IMG/VR virus record: IMGVR_UViG_3300006128_000024
Span: 1-38,708 of that record
Direction: 5' to 3' (one strand)
From: a virus
Length of the DNA: 38,708 nucleotides
In this document: piece after piece, positions 15,019-22,490 of the stretch
Layout: the number at the start of each line of letters is the position of its first letter
Position numbering within the stretch: the first letter of the stretch is position 1
The notes under the pieces: generated by a model
What the model saw: the letters and a program-made list of their open reading frames with translations, nothing else
Database searches by the model: none
Told to the model about the DNA's origin: nothing
Program-made: the position numbers and the translations under genes

Positions 15019-15560
15019 TGAAATTAGCTCATAAAAATACAAAAGATGGTAGGTTATATTTTGGGGATAAAGATGCTGCTTATCTTAAGAAATTATCAAG
15101 AACGGCAGTAGAAGATCATCATGATTCTGAAATACTTTATTTTGAAATTGATTATGTAAATAGTCAAAAAAACTTTTATGGTGAATTATTAATGAAAAAT
15201 TTTAAACATCCTAAAGGGATCCCAATTCTTGGTTCTTATAAAATAGAAGAAGGTTCTGAAACAATGTTTCAAGGAATACCTAGTAAACTTTTGAAATTAA
15301 ATGTTTCAGTTTATATTGATCAATTAAAAGAAAAAGGAATAGACCCACAATTAGGAGATTATTTTTCTATTGGGCAAAGAATGTATTTAATTTGGAATAG
15401 AAGTATAAACGACACAGGTGTAGGAACATTAATGTTTAAAAGAGGAAGAATTAGACAAGATTTTTTTTGTTATGATGATGACTTTGAAGTACTTAACTCT
15501 AATTTGTTTGACCCAAATATTGGTTCAGAACAAGAAATTTATCCACAAAATATAATATAA
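15018..15560 (+). CDS. virion structural protein, possible head-completion/neck protein, 180 aa
   Basis: Start chosen at the ATG at 15018, which overlaps the preceding TAA (TAATG). The protein is strand-rich: YFEIDYVNSQKNFYGELL near residue 40, then a domain with QLGDYFSIGQRMYLIW and a C-terminal MFKRGRIRQDFF segment. The pattern resembles neck or tail-completion proteins of T4-like and jumbo phages, and its place between the neck-like gene and the paralogue array agrees. No enzyme motif is seen. Confidence 0.5.
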   Translation: MKLAHKNTKDGRLYFGDKDAAYLKKLSRTAVEDHHDSEILYFEIDYVNSQKNFYGELLMKNFKHPKGIPILGSYKIEEGSETMFQGIPSKLLKLNVSVYIDQLKEKGIDPQLGDYFSIGQRMYLIWNRSINDTGVGTLMFKRGRIRQDFFCYDDDFEVLNSNLFDPNIGSEQEIYPQNII

Positions 15561-15562
15561 TA

Positions 15563-15864
15563 ATGACGAACAAAGAATTAATTAAACAGTATATTAATAA
15601 TAGACAATTTATTACTGAATATCAATTTAATAAATTGTCTAATTCTGAGAAAAAATCTTATCTTAGAGCTAGAATATTAGGTTTAGTTCGAATAATAATT
15701 TTATAGTACCTATAAAAGTTTGGGAATTTGTAAATCTTTCTGACAAACAAAAAATAGAAATTGCTTCTTTAAGGAAAAAATTACTTGATAATATTTATAA
15801 ACTTCTAAATAAAGAACAGAAGAAAATATATTGGGAAACTTATATGGAAAACAATCTTAATTAA
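15563..15864 (+). pseudogene. frameshifted member of the MTNKDLIKQY paralogue family
   Basis: The first frame reads MTNKELIKQY ... QFNKLSNSEKKSYLRARILG and ends at a TAG at 15704. Shifting frame near 15690 restores an open frame (IVPIKVWEFVNLSDKQKIEI ... LLNKEQKKIYWETYMENN) up to a TAA at 15864 that carries the same repeat signature as the intact copies. One small indel has broken the gene. Confidence 0.8.
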
Positions 15865-15868
15865 ATAA

Positions 15869-16501
15869 ATGACAAATAAAGATTTAATAAAGCAGTATGT
15901 TAATAATGGAATTAGCATTCCAGAATATCAATTCAATAAATTAAATAGACAAGATAAGAAATCTTATCTTAGAGCTAGAATATTACAATTTAATCAAGGT
16001 GGAGTAATTTTACAAGATTATGAATTTAATTTATTAGATGAAAAAGAAAAAGAATTTTATGTAATAAAAAAATACAAAAATGAACGTCTTACATTTTCTG
16101 CGGAAGAAGAAAAATATCTTCCGATGGAAATGCTACAACAATACATTTATAAAAGAATTTTTTATAAAATGAGAATAACTGATTTTGATTATTCTTTAGT
16201 TGAACATACACATTTACAATTGAAATCTTTAGAAAATCTTGTAAATAATAGGGAAAGAATTTCTGTAAATAGATTAGAAAATTCAAATCTTGAGACTTTG
16301 GAATTATTTGTTAATAATTATAGAAATTATAATTTTGATAAAGAACAATTTTTAGCCTTACCTAATGAAATAAAAACAATCATATTAGATAGAAAAATAA
16401 AAAGTAATAATTTATCAATTAAAAGTTTTGAATATGATTTTTTAACTCCAGAACAAAAAGAAATTTATAATAATTTCTTGAATGATAATTTTAAGGGCTA
16501 A
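15869..16501 (+). CDS. tandem paralogue 1 (helical-repeat protein), 210 aa
   Basis: Member of the array whose proteins all begin MTN-K-(D/E)-LIKQY. The first about 45 residues (QFNKLNRQDKKSYLRARIL) are conserved between members; the rest diverges but keeps a unit of roughly 25 residues with the pattern (E/Q)F-x-x-L-(P/S/T)-x-(E/D)-x-K-x-x-(Y/I)-(L/I), for example QFLALPNEIKTIIL and EYDFLTPEQKEIYNNF. This predicts a helix-turn-helix solenoid in which the conserved N-terminus is itself repeat one. No enzyme motifs, membrane segments or cysteine clusters. The location in the late module suggests a virion-associated or late-expressed binding protein; its target is unknown. Confidence 0.7.
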   Translation: MTNKDLIKQYVNNGISIPEYQFNKLNRQDKKSYLRARILQFNQGGVILQDYEFNLLDEKEKEFYVIKKYKNERLTFSAEEEKYLPMEMLQQYIYKRIFYKMRITDFDYSLVEHTHLQLKSLENLVNNRERISVNRLENSNLETLELFVNNYRNYNFDKEQFLALPNEIKTIILDRKIKSNNLSIKSFEYDFLTPEQKEIYNNFLNDNFKG

Positions 16502-16532
16502 AGGAATTCTAAATAATATTTAATAAATACTA

Positions 16533-16625
16533 TTATTTCTAATTTTAAACGATTAAATTTCAATTATAATATAATTTATAAATAAAGTATTTAAAAAATA
16601 AAAATAACGTTTAAAACGTTTTAAA
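16533..16625 (+). repeat. duplicated leader, copy A (upstream of paralogue 2)
   Basis: About 90 bases nearly identical to 17253-17337 (shared stretches include TTATTTCTAATTTTAA and GATTAAATTTCAATTATAAT). It ends in a near-palindrome AACGTTTAAAACGTT (7-bp arms) just before the ATG. It probably carries the regulatory signals of paralogues 2 and 3 and marks a recent tandem duplication. Confidence 0.8.
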
Positions 16626-17249
16626 ATGACAAATAAGGATTTAATAAAACAATATGTCAATACAGGTAGGAGAATTTCAAAGAATCAATTTGATAAACTT
16701 TCTACACAAGATAAAAAATCTTATCTAAGAGTAATTTTAAGAAGTTTTGAAACTGATGAAATTCCTTTAGCTGATTATGAATTTGATTATTTAAGTAAAG
16801 AAGAAAAAGAAAAATATGTAGAAAAAAAATTTAGATTAGACTATACAGTTTTTACTGATAATGAATTAAATTATTTACCAATACAACTTATTTATCAATA
16901 TATTTTTAAAAGAATAAGTTATGGGTACCCTACAACTGATTTTGAATATTCTTTTGTAAAAGATGCAATTATACAACTTGAAATTTTGAATAGTTTAAAA
17001 AATAATAGTTGTATAATTTCTCCGTTTAAAATAAAAAATTCAAATTATGAAACTTTAGAAAAATTTATTTTAAGTATCAATAAAGCTAAAAGTAGGTATA
17101 TTTTCCATGAACAACAATTTTTAGCTTTACCTGATGAATTAAAAAAGGTTTATTTGGAAGGTAGAGTGGAAAATAATAGAGATATTAAAGAATATGAATT
17201 TGAATTTTTAACCCCTGAATTAAAAAAAGTTTATCTAAATTATCATTAA
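16626..17249 (+). CDS. tandem paralogue 2 (helical-repeat protein), 207 aa
   Basis: Begins MTNKDLIKQYVNTGRR, then QFDKLSTQDKKSYLR. It is closest to paralogue 1 along its whole length (both carry L-x-x-Y-I-(Y/F)-KRI, TDF-(D/E)-YS, QFLALP and FLTPE), so the two arose by duplication. Repeat units are visible as YEFDYLSKEEKEKYVEKKF, NELNYLPIQLIYQYIFKRI, QQFLALPDELKKVYLEGRV and YEFEFLTPELKKVYLNYH. No function is recognised. It has its own leader, a copy of which precedes the next gene. Confidence 0.7.
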   Translation: MTNKDLIKQYVNTGRRISKNQFDKLSTQDKKSYLRVILRSFETDEIPLADYEFDYLSKEEKEKYVEKKFRLDYTVFTDNELNYLPIQLIYQYIFKRISYGYPTTDFEYSFVKDAIIQLEILNSLKNNSCIISPFKIKNSNYETLEKFILSINKAKSRYIFHEQQFLALPDELKKVYLEGRVENNRDIKEYEFEFLTPELKKVYLNYH

Positions 17250-17252
17250 AGT

Positions 17253-17337
17253 GTTATTTCTAATTTTAACCGATTAAATTTCAATTATAATACATTTTAC
17301 AAATAAAGTATTTAAAAATAAAAAAATAACTTTTAAA
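17253..17337 (+). repeat. duplicated leader, copy B (upstream of paralogue 3)
   Basis: The second copy of the 16533-16625 leader, with a handful of substitutions and small indels, ending directly at the ATG of paralogue 3. Confidence 0.8.
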
Positions 17338-18135
17338 ATGACGAATAAAGATTTGATAAAACAATATGTTAATACCGGAAGAGAAATTAAACCTAAACAA
17401 TTTGATTTGTTATCTAATTCCGACAAAAAAACTTATTTAAGAGCAAGATATATAAATTTTGAATCAAAAGCTAGAGAAAATGAATATTTTGAATTTGAAG
17501 ATTTTGAATTCATACATTTACCAGATGATAAAAAAAATAAATATATTAAATATGTTTTGGATAACCCTGAACATTGTTTTTTAAATTCAAGATTACAATT
17601 TGAATCTTGTTCAAAAGAAGAACAAATAGAATATGTTACTTATAAAATTTCATATTTTCATAAACCAAGAAATTATGAAATGGCGGTTTTACCTGATGAA
17701 ATAAAAAGGGATTATTTTAATAATCAAATGAAAAACTGGAATTTTTCATTTTTTGAAGATGATTTATTTGTTTTAATGCCTGAAGATATAATGGAAAAAT
17801 ATATTCATTTACAAATTTCAGAAGGTAATTTATTATCAAATTTACAATTTAAATGTTTGAATGAAGAATTACAAAATAAATATTTAGAAAATGTAAAAGG
17901 GCCTATTTCTAAATATCAAATGGATTTAATGTCTGAAAAAGAATTTGATGATTATATTAAAAGAAATTATAGAAACGCATTTACCTTTGGAGAAATTGAA
18001 ATTGATTATTGGAATAAATGTAATGAAGAACAAAAGAAATTCTTAGTTCAAAAATTAGCTTTAGTTATAGGTAAAAATCGTTTAAAAAGTAAAGAATTAA
18101 ATATTTTTAATAAATATCAAATGAATGACGAATAA
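17338..18135 (+). CDS. tandem paralogue 3 (helical-repeat protein), 265 aa
   Basis: The longest and clearest repeat protein of the array, with about nine units including N-terminal QFDLLSNSDKKTYLRARYI, then FEFIHLPDDKKNKYIKYVL, LQFESCSKEEQIEYVTYKI, YEMAVLPDEIKRDYFNNQM, DLFVLMPEDIMEKYIHLQI, LQFKCLNEELQNKYLENV and YQMDLMSEKEFDDYIKRNY. The spacing of aromatic/Leu and Tyr positions fits two short helices per unit. The gene's end overlaps the start of the next paralogue by 11 bases. Function unknown; the family looks like a binding scaffold with variable surface. Confidence 0.75.
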   Translation: MTNKDLIKQYVNTGREIKPKQFDLLSNSDKKTYLRARYINFESKARENEYFEFEDFEFIHLPDDKKNKYIKYVLDNPEHCFLNSRLQFESCSKEEQIEYVTYKISYFHKPRNYEMAVLPDEIKRDYFNNQMKNWNFSFFEDDLFVLMPEDIMEKYIHLQISEGNLLSNLQFKCLNEELQNKYLENVKGPISKYQMDLMSEKEFDDYIKRNYRNAFTFGEIEIDYWNKCNEEQKKFLVQKLALVIGKNRLKSKELNIFNKYQMNDE

Positions 18136-18901
18136 GGAATTAATAAAACAATATTGTAACACAGGTTTAAAAATCTCGGAATATCAGTTTGAAAAATTAT
18201 CTAATCAAGACAAAAAAACTTATCTTAGAGCAAGGGTAATTGGCGTTAGTACAGATGAAAAATATCATAAATTAGATTTATGGGAATTAGATTTGTTACC
18301 TGAGATAAAAGAAAAATTTAAAATTCAACAATTAAAAAGATTTTACGATGTTATAAATTTTAGGGATTATTTTTATAATATGCTACCTAATGGATATACT
18401 GTTTTTAATACTGATGAAAATTTAGATTTTTCTATGTTTAGATTTATTCCTGATAAAATAATATTTAAAAAAAAATGTGATGTATTATTTAATAAATTAA
18501 TTGAATTACCTAAAAATATAGAATTTTATAATGAGGATATACAATTTGGAGAAACAATTATACCGGATGATTTTGTTTTTAATAATAAAGGTATTATAAA
18601 TTTCGATAATGCAAGTAATCTTGGGAAAAATGTGATTTTTAATAATAAAACTGTTTGGTTAAGCGGTTTAAAAACTTTACCTGAAGGAATACAATTTAAT
18701 AATACAGGTAATGTCGGTTTATATGATTTAGAAATTTTACCTGAGAATTTCGTGTTTGATAAAAATATATTGAATGTTATATTATACAATATTAAAGAAA
18801 TTCCAGAAAGTGTAATATTTAATAATCAAAAATGGGTAAAAATTAAAACAACAACTAAATATCCTGAAAATTTAGAGGATAAAATATATTTTATGCAATG
18901 A
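18125..18901 (+). CDS. tandem paralogue 4 with LRR-like C-terminal repeats, 258 aa
   Basis: It shares the N-terminal module (MTNKELIKQYCNTG ... QFEKLSNQDKKTYLRARVI), but after residue about 110 switches to a different, roughly 21-22-residue repeat of the form (L/I)P-(E/D)-x-x-x-F-x-N-x-x-x-(V/I)-x-L-x-x-(L/I): for example IPDDFVFNNKGIINF, VIFNNKTVWLSGLKTLPE, GIQFNNTGNVGLYDLEILPE and NFVFDKNILNVILYNIKEIPE. This is a beta-solenoid or leucine-rich-repeat-like arrangement, so the array mixes a constant head with different tails. The ATG overlaps the previous gene, and the stop overlaps the next ATG (ATGA). Confidence 0.75.
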   Translation: MTNKELIKQYCNTGLKISEYQFEKLSNQDKKTYLRARVIGVSTDEKYHKLDLWELDLLPEIKEKFKIQQLKRFYDVINFRDYFYNMLPNGYTVFNTDENLDFSMFRFIPDKIIFKKKCDVLFNKLIELPKNIEFYNEDIQFGETIIPDDFVFNNKGIINFDNASNLGKNVIFNNKTVWLSGLKTLPEGIQFNNTGNVGLYDLEILPENFVFDKNILNVILYNIKEIPESVIFNNQKWVKIKTTTKYPENLEDKIYFMQ

Positions 18902-19515
18902 CAAACAAAGACTTAATAAAACAGTATTGTAATACAGGAATTAAAATTCCTTATAGCCAATTTGATAAATTATCGACATCTTTACAAAAAACTTATTTAA
19001 GAATGAGGTTTATTGCTTGTAAAGATGATTTAGAAGAATTGGTACCTTATGAATTTAATTTATTACCTCAAGAAAAAATATTAGAAATTTTAAAATTATG
19101 TGCTGATAATAGAATTGATTTAAATTGGTTTATTTTTCAAAATTTAACTTCTGAAAATAGAAAAATTTATTTAGACTTTTGTTTGGAGTCTAGAGGAGCT
19201 TCTAATATGAGCTATTATATTAAATTTATGACTTTAGAACAACAAAAAAAATATATTGATGAATTTATTAGTAATGATATTTTACCTGGAAGTTCATTTT
19301 TTGAAAATTTGGATAAAGATAATTTAAGATATTATTATCAGAAAAAAATGATAATGAATATTGATCAAGATTCTATTTTTGATTTTGATGAAATAAATAA
19401 TCTTAGAAGGTTCCCTGATTTATTAGAAATTTATTTAAAAAGAATTTTGAAGTCAAGGCCTAATGATTTAATTGGGATAGAAAAAGTTTGTGCAAAACAA
19501 TTAAATTTAATTTAA
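18898..19515 (+). CDS. tandem paralogue 5 (helical-repeat protein), 205 aa
   Basis: Begins MTNKDLIKQYCNTG, then QFDKLSTSLQKTYLRMRFI. The tail returns to the helical ~25-residue unit (YEFNLLPQEKILEILKLC, FQNLTSENRKIYLDFCLE, IKFMTLEQQKKYIDEFI, FFENLDKDNLRYYYQKKM). It is translationally coupled to paralogue 4 through an ATGA overlap and is followed 10 bases later by the three-domain protein. No function is recognised. Confidence 0.7.
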   Translation: MTNKDLIKQYCNTGIKIPYSQFDKLSTSLQKTYLRMRFIACKDDLEELVPYEFNLLPQEKILEILKLCADNRIDLNWFIFQNLTSENRKIYLDFCLESRGASNMSYYIKFMTLEQQKKYIDEFISNDILPGSSFFENLDKDNLRYYYQKKMIMNIDQDSIFDFDEINNLRRFPDLLEIYLKRILKSRPNDLIGIEKVCAKQLNLI

Positions 19516-19525
19516 AAATAAAAAA

Positions 19526-20932
19526 ATGTTAGATAAAGATTTTAATTCTTGGAAAAGAAAAAATGTGACATTAAGAGGGATAAAAGATAAATACGCTAGT
19601 GATAATGGTGGAATGGCAAAATATGGTCAAGGCCTTTATACAGCATTTTTAGGCAATAGGAATATGACTAAAGAATATGGTAAAGTTTACTTTGTCGTGA
19701 ATGCAATACCTAAACACCCAAAAATTGTTAATGATGTAAATGCAGCTGAAATGTTTTTACAAAATATAATAAATAATTGGTGTAAAAAACATAATATGAA
19801 ATATAATTCAGATTATTTTTATTCAAAAACAAATATCAAAGATGAAATGTTAAACCTTGGATATGATGGATTAGTTATTAAAGGAAGAGAGATGGTAAAT
19901 TATACTCCTCCTGATAATGTAAAATATTTTGAAAATATAACGCAACTTGAAAGATATTATGATAATTATGTAAAAAATAGTTTGGTTGAAAAAATATTGA
20001 AAGAAGCTAATGAAGTTAATGAAGAAGAATTCCCTAAAACTATTAAGGACGCATTAAAAATGTCTTGTGAAGTATATCCAGAAAATATTGATATTGATGT
20101 AGTAGAAAGAATAAATTGGATTATAAACCATAAATCTTGTGATAATGTAATTACTTCAAAAAGTAGAGATGGAATTAAAAGAGCTTGTTATTATAATAGC
20201 TTAAAATTTGCAAGAAAAAATAATTGCGATTTAGCTTTCGGTTATATAGTTAGAAAAGAAAATTTTAAAGATTATAAAGAATTATGTTATTATTACTCAA
20301 AAGTTTGGAAAAAACCAAATCATTTTCCAACTATGTATGGAGTTTATCATGCTTTTTGTTTTCATAATAACACTATTTATGAAACTACTCCAATAGATGG
20401 AATAGGAGACTTTATTTATTTTTATGAAATTATACCTAAAGAAATATGGAAAAATTTTAATTTTAAAGAAAATGATGAAGAATTTGACGCAACAGATTTT
20501 CACAGATATTGTATGAAATTAAAAAATGAAAAAAGCTATTTAAAAGAAAAGAAAATCCCTACACTTTCAATTTTCCCTTCTGCTTTATTTAATCGTTATG
20601 GATTTATTCAAAGGGATGTAACAAAATTTATTTCCATGAAAGATAAAGAAAACATTATTAATAAATTAGAGAAATTAAGAAAAACATCTGGAGAAGGTTT
20701 ACCTATTAAAAAAGTAAATCCAAGAATGTTAATTGCTACACAACAATCTATTGAATCAGATAATTTACAAGGTGTAAAACAATCTAATAAAAAACCTTTT
20801 GTAGTACAATTGAATAGGTGTCTCCTGCTCATTGATGGTCATCATAGGACTGCGAACGCAATTTTAGATGGATTACAATCAATAGATGTAAATTTTCTTA
20901 ACCTTGATAATTATGAAATCAAAACAATTTGA
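19526..20932 (+). CDS. three-domain late protein: ART-like, papain-like and ParB-like
   Basis: 468 residues. Residues 1-147 resemble phage ADP-ribosyltransferase-type domains (KYGQGLYTAFLGN at 32-44, GKVYFVVNA, then GYDGLVIKGREMVNYTPP at 112-129, ending NVKYFE). Residues 152-161 carry LVEKILKEA, a motif found near the N-terminus of two other late proteins. Residues 200-345 show C221 in ACYYNSLK and H275 in YGVYHAFCFHNNTIYETTP, a Cys ... His ... (D/E)-x-T layout of papain-fold proteins. Residues 395-462 look like a ParB/Srx-type domain with LLIDGHHRTANAILDGLQSI (436-454). The last gene pair of the late module is this protein and PhoH. A packaged multi-activity effector injected with the DNA is a plausible role; none of the activities is demonstrated. 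Confidence 0.6.
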   Translation: MLDKDFNSWKRKNVTLRGIKDKYASDNGGMAKYGQGLYTAFLGNRNMTKEYGKVYFVVNAIPKHPKIVNDVNAAEMFLQNIINNWCKKHNMKYNSDYFYSKTNIKDEMLNLGYDGLVIKGREMVNYTPPDNVKYFENITQLERYYDNYVKNSLVEKILKEANEVNEEEFPKTIKDALKMSCEVYPENIDIDVVERINWIINHKSCDNVITSKSRDGIKRACYYNSLKFARKNNCDLAFGYIVRKENFKDYKELCYYYSKVWKKPNHFPTMYGVYHAFCFHNNTIYETTPIDGIGDFIYFYEIIPKEIWKNFNFKENDEEFDATDFHRYCMKLKNEKSYLKEKKIPTLSIFPSALFNRYGFIQRDVTKFISMKDKENIINKLEKLRKTSGEGLPIKKVNPRMLIATQQSIESDNLQGVKQSNKKPFVVQLNRCLLLIDGHHRTANAILDGLQSIDVNFLNLDNYEIKTI

Positions 20933-20978
20933 CAATACAAATAAAATATAATATATTTAATAAAACAAAAATTAGTAA

Positions 20979-21740
20979 ATGCGAAAAAACAAAGTTTTGA
21001 GTTCTGAAGAAGTTATAGAAAATATAGTTAATAAAAATCCTAAGAATCCAAAAAAGGATTTAAAACAAAAATATAGAATTTTTAAATTAAAGTTAGAAGA
21101 AAATTTTGTTTTAACAGAAAGGCAAAATATTTTATCAAATATAATTCAAGATAATAAAATTACTTTTATACAAGGTGTGGCTGGAACAGGGAAAAGTGCT
21201 ACCGTTTGTTATACACTTTTAAAATTATTATTTGAAGGAAAAATTGAGAAAATTATATTTACAAAGCCTTTAAAAGAAAGTGGAGAAAATTTAGGTTTTA
21301 TACCTGGGGATATAAATGATAAAATTGCACCTTATGTAGAATCTTTTTTATCAATTTGTACAGATTTAATTAGTGCTGATTATTTAAAATTTTTAACTGA
21401 GAATAATATTATTGAATGTAGGCCACTTGCTTATATGCGTGGTATTACTTTTAAAAATGCGGGATTATTTTTAGATGAGATACAAAATTGTACTCCTAAA
21501 CAAATTATTCTTTATATTACAAGATTTGGTAAGGATTCAAAAATGATAATAGCTGGAGATGTTTCTCAAACTGATATTAATCAAAAAGAAAATTATATTA
21601 TTAGTTTTCTAGAAATTTTTTCTAATATTAACGGAATACAATACTTTAAATTTACAAAAGAAGATATTATGAGAGAACCTCTATTGATTGAAATTACAGA
21701 TGCTTATGAAAAATGGAAAGTATTGCAAGAAAAAGAATAA
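20979..21740 (+). CDS. phoH: PhoH-like ATPase
   Basis: 253 residues with all PhoH signatures: LTERQ (45-49) ahead of Walker A GVAGTGKS (66-73), TKPLKESGENLGFIPGD (95-111), the PLAYMRGITFKNA block (149-161), Walker B LFLDEIQN (163-170), and IAGDVSQTDI. PhoH proteins are RNA-helicase-like ATPases common in phages and linked to RNA metabolism or phosphate stress. It is the last plus-strand gene and is followed by a strong bidirectional terminator. The leader at 20935-20978 is AT-only and no late-block copy is present. Confidence 0.92.
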   Translation: MRKNKVLSSEEVIENIVNKNPKNPKKDLKQKYRIFKLKLEENFVLTERQNILSNIIQDNKITFIQGVAGTGKSATVCYTLLKLLFEGKIEKIIFTKPLKESGENLGFIPGDINDKIAPYVESFLSICTDLISADYLKFLTENNIIECRPLAYMRGITFKNAGLFLDEIQNCTPKQIILYITRFGKDSKMIIAGDVSQTDINQKENYIISFLEIFSNINGIQYFKFTKEDIMREPLLIEITDAYEKWKVLQEKE

Positions 21741-21754
21741 AACAAACAAAAAAT

Positions 21755-21781
21755 AAAAGGTAGGAAAATTCCTACCTTTTT
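21755..21781. terminator. bidirectional intrinsic terminator between PhoH and the minus-strand operon
   Basis: AAAAGGTAGGAA and TTCCTACCTTTT form a perfect 12-bp stem with a minimal AA loop, with T-runs on both strands. It separates the plus-strand late module from the convergent minus-strand block. Confidence 0.92.
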
Positions 21782-21786
21782 CTATT

Positions 21787-22041
21787 TTATTCATCGTTAC
21801 TTATAATTTCATCTGGGATATTTTCCATTTCTTTTGTTAATTCTATTTCTTCGCTTTCAATTATTATTTCTTTTTTATCTAATTCAATTAAATTTTCTTT
21901 AAAAGAACTTGAATCATTCATAAGTATTTTAAATGAAAGTTTTACAAAATTTGGTAATTTATAAAATTCATCTTCATTAATTTTTTGGTTAATTTCATAT
22001 TTAAAACCAGAAACGTCAATTTTTTTTGTACAAATAAACAT
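21787..22041 (-). CDS. hypothetical protein, 84 aa
   Basis: The ATG at 22041 is chosen because an in-frame start at 22065 would overlap the small upstream gene. The product is acidic at its C-terminus (ESEEIELTKEMENIPDE), has no recognised domain and is the last gene of the minus-strand block before the terminator. Confidence 0.55.
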   Translation of the reverse strand: MFICTKKIDVSGFKYEINQKINEDEFYKLPNFVKLSFKILMNDSSSFKENLIELDKKEIIIESEEIELTKEMENIPDEIISNDE

Positions 22042-22051
22042 AATTATTTTT

Positions 22052-22141
22052 TTAAAGCAAAACAAACATAAATAAAATATAAACCAGAATTAAAACAATA
22101 CAAATTGTATCCAATTCTGAAAGAATCTCTTTGTCAGTCAT
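22052..22141 (-). CDS. 29-aa single-span membrane peptide
   Basis: A very short frame, MTDKEILSELD followed by one strongly hydrophobic segment rich in Ile, Val and Leu. It fits exactly between two genes (5 bases after one stop, 10 bases before the next ATG), which supports it being real despite its length. Function unknown; a membrane-active micro-protein is possible. Confidence 0.45.
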   Translation of the reverse strand: MTDKEILSELDTICIVLILVYILFMFVLL

Positions 22142-22145
22142 TAAA

Positions 22146-22460
22146 TCATTGTAATTCTAAATTTTCCCTTGAACCATCAACTTTATTTTCTTTTTTGTTA
22201 ATAGTTTCTTTTTTAATTACTACAGCTTTTTTAAGATGTGTTTTTGTTTCACTTGCAGTTTTTTTAATTGGAGTTATAGCATTTAATGAGTCAAGTGTTT
22301 TTTGCATTACTAAACCACTATCAACTGCCATTACAATTGAATCTTTTGTTGTATCAACAACCTGCGACTTTTTTAACTTAGGAGCAATAACAAAATATGC
22401 TACAATCGCAATAATCGCTACTCCAATTACTTTACCTGTGTTCCCTACTTTTACTTTCAT
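22146..22460 (-). CDS. single-span membrane protein, 104 aa
   Basis: Residues 9-27 (KVIGVAIIAIVAYFVIAPK) form an N-terminal membrane anchor with a short positively charged N-terminus. The remainder is a Lys/Thr-rich, probably extended tail. No lipobox and no known domain. Likely cotranscribed with the Nudix gene 30 bases upstream. Confidence 0.6.
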   Translation of the reverse strand: MKVKVGNTGKVIGVAIIAIVAYFVIAPKLKKSQVVDTTKDSIVMAVDSGLVMQKTLDSLNAITPIKKTASETKTHLKKAVVIKKETINKKENKVDGSRENLELQ

Positions 22461-22490
22461 AATATTTATTTTTATGTGAATGAATAGTTT

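Noticed and set aside
22105-22479. A plus-strand frame of 124 codons with hydrophobic segments.
   Set aside because: It is antisense to the minus-strand membrane protein at 22146-22460, whose neighbours and spacing fit an operon; the hydrophobic look comes from reading its codons backwards.
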